A DNA stretch of 64,000 bases from JAOZPE01 sp964601275 (GTDB lineage Bacteria > Krumholzibacteriota > Krumholzibacteriia > JAJRXK01), in NCBI GenBank assembly GCA_964601275.1, contig CAZRMV010000001.1:372001-436000 (forward strand). The letters run 5' to 3'. The notes under the pieces were generated by a model. The model did no database searches, was not told the origin of the DNA, and saw only the letters and a list, made by a program, of their open reading frames with translations. The translations under genes were made by a program, and so were the position numbers. Shown piece after piece: positions 59,872 to 64,000 of this stretch. How positions within the stretch are numbered: position 1 is the stretch's first letter; each line of letters begins with the position of its first letter.

Positions 59872-61173
59872 TCAGTTGGCGGGGAGATCGAAACGGTACA
59901 CCGCCGAGGTGATCTGCCCCGAATCGTCCAGTGCCGCGACCACGAAGTTGTGTGGTCCGGGCGCGAAATCGCCGGTGAATCGCCGGATGTCGATCCAGGG
60001 CACCGACCACTCGCTCTCGCCGACATTGAGGGGATCGGCGACGTCGACGGCGAAGCGGTAGCCGTCGATCTGCCCCAGGTAGTTGCTCGCGTCGGCGGAC
60101 CAGGTGAACTCGACCACCGTGGAGTCGGGCAGGACCCCCAGATCGACGACGGTGGCGGCCGGTCCGTTGAAGTCGGAGACCCCCCCGAGAGGATCGGTGA
60201 CCCCCAAGGTGGGGAAGAAGCTTCCGTCCACCCGGAAATGGAGGAAGTTCCGATTCCAGACGAAAGTGGGGGTGACCGCCCCCGCTCGATCGCGAGCCTG
60301 CAATGCCAGGAACCACGAGCTGCCGGGAGGGAGATTGGGGAGGGTCAGGTCGATCTGGGGATCCTGGGTTTCCACGTAGTCGAACCATTCGGACCAGACC
60401 GATTCAGGGAAGAGGCGGCCGGCGTCGAGCAACTCGTACCCGGAACGGTCGATGCACCCCCCCGCAGGAAGGGGAGAGATTCCGGTGCCGTCGAAGGCAG
60501 CGGGGTCGAGGTCTTCCACCGCGACCAAGGCATAACGATAGGCCACGGCGAGTCCATCGGGATCGTCGTCATCCTCGGTGGCGATTCCCAGGGCGAGGGT
60601 CGTATTGGTGGGTTGGCAGGTGTCACGGGTGAGAGAGACCAGGTCCCACGTGGCGCGGGGAAGGAGGGTTGTGACGGTGAAATCGATGCGGGCGGGTGTC
60701 GGGTCGATGGCGCCGTTGCGGTCGACGGCGCGCACGAAGAAACTGTGCGTCTGCCAATTCCTCAGGTCGATGGGGTCGGTGATGAGCGGGTTGCCGACAT
60801 CCGGAGGAAAGGAATCGAGCTGGGCCGGCGCGGCGAAGACCGAGTCGGTCTTCGTGGTGGAGTGCCAGGGGAGTCCCAGGGTGTCTCCGGGATCGAGTAC
60901 TCCATCGGGACCGTTGTCGCTCATCCTCCACTGGTAGGATTGGACCGGGCCGTCGGTGTCGCTGCCCAGCCAGGCGATACTGACGAGATACGACACCGGC
61001 ACGTCTTCCCGGGGGCCGGTGACGATCCTGGTTTCGGGAGGGATGTTGCTCTCTCCGCCGGTCGGGCTGTCCTCCCCGCAACCCGGAAGGATCGCGAGGA
61101 GGATCAAGGCGAATGCGGAAAGGAGGAATCGGATTCCCTTCGGGGTCGATCCCGGGCTGTTGGTGTACGTCAT
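59872..61173 (-). CDS. Lipoprotein with fibronectin-like repeats
   Basis: A 433-residue protein with a lipobox (LLAILPGC), then PPETRI and beta-sandwich segments LVSIAWLGSDTDGPVQSYQW, MSDNGPDGVLDPGDTLGLPW and LPPGSSWFLALQARDRAGAVTP. It is a shorter paralogue of its downstream neighbour at 57461; the two genes are 128 bases apart and read the same way. Four cysteines in the mature part could form disulfides. These proteins resemble cell-surface or periplasmic scaffold lipoproteins with unknown ligands. AGGAG lies 3 bases before the ATG. Confidence 0.78.
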   Translation of the reverse strand: MTYTNSPGSTPKGIRFLLSAFALILLAILPGCGEDSPTGGESNIPPETRIVTGPREDVPVSYLVSIAWLGSDTDGPVQSYQWRMSDNGPDGVLDPGDTLGLPWHSTTKTDSVFAAPAQLDSFPPDVGNPLITDPIDLRNWQTHSFFVRAVDRNGAIDPTPARIDFTVTTLLPRATWDLVSLTRDTCQPTNTTLALGIATEDDDDPDGLAVAYRYALVAVEDLDPAAFDGTGISPLPAGGCIDRSGYELLDAGRLFPESVWSEWFDYVETQDPQIDLTLPNLPPGSSWFLALQARDRAGAVTPTFVWNRNFLHFRVDGSFFPTLGVTDPLGGVSDFNGPAATVVDLGVLPDSTVVEFTWSADASNYLGQIDGYRFAVDVADPLNVGESEWSVPWIDIRRFTGDFAPGPHNFVVAALDDSGQITSAVYRFDLPAN

Positions 61174-61208
61174 GGACTCCTGATCCTCGCTGTCTCCGGT
61201 CCGGCTGA

Positions 61209-62039
61209 TCAGGCCGAGCTCTCCTGGAAGAGATGCACGTCCCTCTGCGGGAACGGAATGTTCAGACCGTTCTGGTCGCAGGCCTTCTTGATCTGCTCGT
61301 TGAGGTCGAAGAAGACGTCCCAGTAGTCTTCCGTCTTGACCCACGGCCGCACCACGAAATTTACGGAAGAATCGGCCAGTTCCACAACCTTCACCACCGG
61401 GGCGGGGTCCTTCAGCACCTTTGGATGGCTGGTGCACAGGTCCATGAAGACCTGCTTGGCCCGGTCGATATCGTCCCCGTAGCCGATTCCGGCCACCAGG
61501 TCGACCCGGCGGGTGTCCATGGCGGTGACGTTGGTGATGTTGCCTCCCATGATGCTGCTGTTGGGAACGATCATCTTCTGGTTGTCGGGAGTGACCAGGA
61601 TGGTGGTGAAGACGCTGATCTCGGCGACCTTTCCGGTCACGCCCGCAGCGTTGATGACGTCGCCGATCTTGAAGGGACGGAAGATGAGAATCATCACCCC
61701 GGCCGCGAAATTCGAGAGCGACCCCTGCAGCGCCAGACCCACCGCGAGACCAGCGGCGCCCAATACGGCGACGAAGGAGGTCGTCTTCACTCCGAAGGCC
61801 TCCAACGCGGCGATCAACGCGAAGATCCAGACCGCGAAGTAGGCGAGCTTGGAAACGAAGATCGTCAAGGCATCGTCGAGCTTGCCCTTCTGCATGGCCG
61901 TGCGGACGCCCTTGCTCACCAACCCGGCCGCGATGCGTCCGACAATGAGAATGGCAATGGCTCCGAGCACTTTCAGGCCATAGTTGACGATCAGATCTTC
62001 GGCGACCTGGTAGGCGCCTTGTACGGCTTGGGTATCCAC
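61209..62039 (-). CDS. mscS: Small-conductance mechanosensitive channel
   Basis: A 276-residue MscS-type channel that opens under membrane tension to release osmolytes. Three membrane helices are visible; the pore helix is FVAVLGAAGLAVGLALQGSLSNFAAGVMILIFRPF, very close to the E. coli signature. The beta domain follows (VNAAGVTGKVAEISVFTTILVTPDNQKMIVPNSSIMGGNITN). I start at GTG 62039, not ATG 62057: AGGAGG is 7 bases before the GTG and lies inside the reading frame after the ATG, which has no site of its own. It ends 35 bases before the start of the lipoprotein at 61173. Confidence 0.95.
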   Translation of the reverse strand: MDTQAVQGAYQVAEDLIVNYGLKVLGAIAILIVGRIAAGLVSKGVRTAMQKGKLDDALTIFVSKLAYFAVWIFALIAALEAFGVKTTSFVAVLGAAGLAVGLALQGSLSNFAAGVMILIFRPFKIGDVINAAGVTGKVAEISVFTTILVTPDNQKMIVPNSSIMGGNITNVTAMDTRRVDLVAGIGYGDDIDRAKQVFMDLCTSHPKVLKDPAPVVKVVELADSSVNFVVRPWVKTEDYWDVFFDLNEQIKKACDQNGLNIPFPQRDVHLFQESSA

Positions 62040-62169
62040 AGGGGGACCTCCTGTCATCTCGAGCGGGTTGTTGGTCTACCTGGAAAGAGATTCTCCGGGT
62101 TCCCGGGGCGGATTGTCCATGTCCTCGTGTCCATGCTGCCGAACTTTCCGCGGACCATCCACGGGTCTT

Positions 62170-63210
62170 CTAGAAGAAGCGGTAGCTGATCCCCAGGGCC
62201 AGGGTCTGCTTCCACTGGGCTTTCTTGCGGGTTCCGACCGCCGCGTTGGCGATGCGGGCATCCAGAGGAAGGTCGGGATTGAGGTCGGTCGACGGATCGA
62301 ATTTCTCGTAGACGAGCTGGAAGTACAGGTCCATCGAAAGAACCTCGGAAATCTTCGCGGTCAGGGTACTCTGCCAGTCCGTGCTCACCGCTTTCCAATA
62401 GTCCGCAATGGGGTCGGCGTAGAGGGTGTCGTTCGCGGCAACGGCCTGATCGTAGGCTTCCAGATCGCTCTTGGCGGAGTAGTAGACCGGAACGAACACG
62501 ACCAGTCGTGACTTGAAGAAGAAGCGTTCGTTGTCGAAGGGGAAGAGGACGTTGGTCTGCCATTCCAGGCCGCCGTCGTTGGTGAAGTTCGTCTTGCTGA
62601 CGCCTCCCGCGAGATCCTGGTAGGCCTTGGCGACGTTCTGGCGGAAACTGAAGCCGATGCGGGTCAACAGTTCGCTCTTCTCGGTCTTCTTGAAGACCTT
62701 GGTGATGCCGCCGGTTTCATTGAAGCGAAGCGGATTGAAGTTGAAATCGCCGCGCGGATCGCTCTTGTCGAGAAACTGCGACTCGAAACGGAACTGGAGA
62801 TACGGATTGAGCGAACGTTTTCCCCAACGGGATGTCGATTCCAACAGGATCTGGTCGTTGTTCTTGTCGGGGTTCTGCCACACATTCTTCGACGGATCGT
62901 CAGGATCCTGCACCTGCTTGGCGGTGAGGCCGTAGGCCAGCGTCAGCGTGTTCGTCCAGTTCCAGGATTCGGTGAACTGGCGTTCGGCGCGCATGTTCGC
63001 CTTCAATGCCCAGGAGTAGGAGCCCCGGTCGCCGCCGGCCCAGTTGTTGGAGAAGGCACTCTGGTTGATGTTGAGTCCGGCGAGCAGATGGAACTGCCAG
63101 GGTCCCGGCTCGGTTTCGTCCTGGGCTCGGGCTTCCATGGCGGCCGGGCCCGCTGACCAGGAGATCAGCGAGCTGATCAGGAACAGGTGCGCGAAGGAGA
63201 ATCGTCTCAT
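62170..63210 (-). CDS. DUF3078-like outer-membrane beta-barrel protein
   Basis: A 346-residue protein with a signal peptide (FAHLFLISSLISWSAGPAAMEARA). It carries WQFHLLAGLNINQSAFSNNWAGGDRGSYSWALKAN, the DUF3078 opening, then alternating strands (NTLTLAYGLT, YLQFRFESQFLD, TRIGFSFRQNVA, SRLVVFVPVYYSAK), and ends in YRFF. DUF3078 proteins are outer-membrane proteins of Bacteroidetes and relatives, of unknown function. GGAG lies 7 bases before ATG 63210. A promoter is visible at 63355-63383. It is divergent from the membrane gene at 63578. Confidence 0.85.
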   Translation of the reverse strand: MRRFSFAHLFLISSLISWSAGPAAMEARAQDETEPGPWQFHLLAGLNINQSAFSNNWAGGDRGSYSWALKANMRAERQFTESWNWTNTLTLAYGLTAKQVQDPDDPSKNVWQNPDKNNDQILLESTSRWGKRSLNPYLQFRFESQFLDKSDPRGDFNFNPLRFNETGGITKVFKKTEKSELLTRIGFSFRQNVAKAYQDLAGGVSKTNFTNDGGLEWQTNVLFPFDNERFFFKSRLVVFVPVYYSAKSDLEAYDQAVAANDTLYADPIADYWKAVSTDWQSTLTAKISEVLSMDLYFQLVYEKFDPSTDLNPDLPLDARIANAAVGTRKKAQWKQTLALGISYRFF

Positions 63211-63354
63211 GGGGGATCTCCACGGGTCTGAGGGGATCGGCGGGTTGGCGTGAGGAAGGCGCAACGAAATCGCTGCTGTCCTCTCTGCCTGGGAGTGGAC
63301 GGGGAAGGTCGATGAGGACCGGAGGGACCTGTTCTCCCCGCCTTCGTGCGAATC

Positions 63355-63383
63355 CATTTACACCAGAATCGCCTTCGGGGCAA
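63355..63383 (-). promoter_or_regulatory. Promoter of the DUF3078-like gene
   Basis: On the complement TTGCCC (63383-63378), 17-base spacer, TAAATG (63360-63355). The leader would be about 140 bases; I see no strong hairpin in it. Confidence 0.5.
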
Positions 63384-63393
63384 GTCATGCAGC

Positions 63394-63412
63394 CCCGCCG
63401 CTTCGCGGCGGG
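63394..63412. other. GC-rich palindrome in the 63211-63577 gap
   Basis: CCCGCCGC, TTC, GCGGCGGG: 8-bp perfect stem between the two divergent promoters. No T-tract. It could be a protein-binding site or a repeat element; no second copy was noticed in the window. Confidence 0.4.
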
Positions 63413-63495
63413 CTCGTGGATTCCGCTTCCCGGCCCCTCCGGGGAGGGTCTGGCGGCTGCTTCGCGGTGGGATGGGAATCGGGGGGTGGGATCCC

Positions 63496-63524
63496 TTGTT
63501 CCGACGCGGCACACCGAATACACT
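63496..63524 (+). promoter_or_regulatory. Promoter of the small membrane protein gene
   Basis: TTGTTC (63496-63501), 17-base spacer, TACACT (63519-63524). Leader about 47 bases; GGAAAGG is 7 bases before the ATG. Confidence 0.6.
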
Positions 63525-63577
63525 CGATCCGGGGACCCCCGGGGAACGTGGTCGAATCGATGCGGAAAGGTGGCGTC

Positions 63578-64000
63578 ATGACAGAGATGGATAACAACTC
63601 GCCATTGCCGGCGGCCGCTGGCTCATCACTGCTCGCCGGCCTGTTGATTGCCAGCGCCGTGTACGACGGCTTGGGATTCATCCTCTTGTGGAGCATGCCG
63701 CGGTGGCTGTTCACCTGGTTCCACCATCCGATTCCCGCCAACCCCTTCTTGTTTCGGCTGGCCGCCCTGCCTCTCCTGTTGCTGCCCCTGGTGTATGTGA
63801 GCGCCGCGCGGATGGGATCGCGATGCCCGGTGTTGATCCGGCTGTCGATCGCCCTGCGCATCGTGGGAGCTGTGGGAATCGCATTGCTGTTGATCTGGCA
63901 CCTCCCTCCAGGGCAGGGAGCGTATTGGTGTTTCGTGGTGGGAGACATCGTCTGGGCGGGGCTCTATGTCGTCGGGGCGAAGCGATCCATGGGGGCGTGA
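63578..64000 (+). CDS. Small four-helix membrane protein
   Basis: A 140-residue protein with four predicted membrane helices (SLLAGLLIASAVYDGLGFILLW; FRLAALPLLLLPLVYVSA; LSIALRIVGAVGIALLLIW; CFVVGDIVWAGLYVVGA). Two-helix pairs are separated by a loop with RWLFTWFHHPIPANPF. It resembles small DoxX-like or hypothetical integral membrane proteins, but I recognise no motif. GGAAAGG precedes ATG 63578 by 7 bases; an in-frame ATG at 63560 is an alternative. Its stop is the last codon of the window. Confidence 0.75.
   Translation: MTEMDNNSPLPAAAGSSLLAGLLIASAVYDGLGFILLWSMPRWLFTWFHHPIPANPFLFRLAALPLLLLPLVYVSAARMGSRCPVLIRLSIALRIVGAVGIALLLIWHLPPGQGAYWCFVVGDIVWAGLYVVGAKRSMGA

Noticed and set aside
62040..62057. 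ATG 62057 as the start of the MscS gene
   Set aside because: It has no ribosome-binding site; AGGAGG lies inside the frame and is well spaced for GTG 62039.
1..64000. Mobile elements, phage genes, toxin-antitoxin or CRISPR arrays
   Set aside because: No transposase, integrase, repeat-spacer pattern or terminal inverted repeats were found by reading the sequence and its reading frames.

Overview
The window is a high-GC, gene-dense stretch of a Gram-negative bacterial chromosome. It has many lipoprotein signals, two predicted outer-membrane beta-barrels (17300-18496 and 62170-63210), periplasmic peptidases and frequent 4-bp ATGA/GTGA gene overlaps. I see no rRNA, tRNA, insertion sequence, phage gene or CRISPR array. 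The lipoprotein style, the DUF3078-like barrel and the AddAB pair would fit an uncultured FCB-type lineage such as Eisenbacteria or Krumholzibacteriota; that placement is an impression, not a demonstration.

Layout. 1-3936: start of a secreted protein, then an operon of two crotonase-fold proteins, a class V aminotransferase and a phosphoglycerate-dehydrogenase-like enzyme. 3949-16889: envelope block with three large GT-C-type membrane proteins, a GT4 glycosyltransferase, a diacylglycerol-kinase-like enzyme, a secreted prolyl oligopeptidase, an Rrf2 regulator with Fe-S ligands, an NlpC/P60 peptidase and a secreted beta-sandwich protein. 16890-23796: a porin with an unusually structured 5' leader, QueF, a MarR regulator, a second GT4, a LytS-like sensor lacking the phospho-acceptor histidine, and a DUF1684 lipoprotein.

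23847-35068 is the most unusual region. A GT2 glycosyltransferase fused through one membrane segment to about 490 unassigned residues is followed by a 711-residue lipoprotein, an NtrY-like histidine kinase and an NtrC-like sigma-54 activator, all tightly spaced. Next comes a TPR protein preceded by a good sigma-54 promoter and a 12-bp inverted repeat about 110 bases upstream, which I read as a target of that regulator. An RsbW-like ATPase with a degenerate N-box, overlapping a GAF histidine kinase, follows.

35195-44016: a dicarboxylate/glutamate symporter, SpeH, methyltransferases, a four-cysteine small protein, a 2[4Fe-4S] ferredoxin, an M23 peptidase, a thioredoxin-like protein and a divergent transketolase. 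44017-56186 reads leftward: a PLP decarboxylase, TrpS, a TPR protein, AddB, AddA and a HAD hydrolase, the last four within 6 bases of each other or overlapping. 56391-64000: a small SH3-like protein, a rubrerythrin-like diiron protein, two paralogous lipoproteins, an MscS channel, a barrel protein and a small membrane protein.

Promoters: several predicted promoters pair a TTG-type -35 with -10 variants such as TAGGCT, TAGACT and TACACT at 16-18 bases. At least three place the transcription start on or next to the start codon of genes that lack a Shine-Dalgarno sequence, suggesting leaderless mRNAs.
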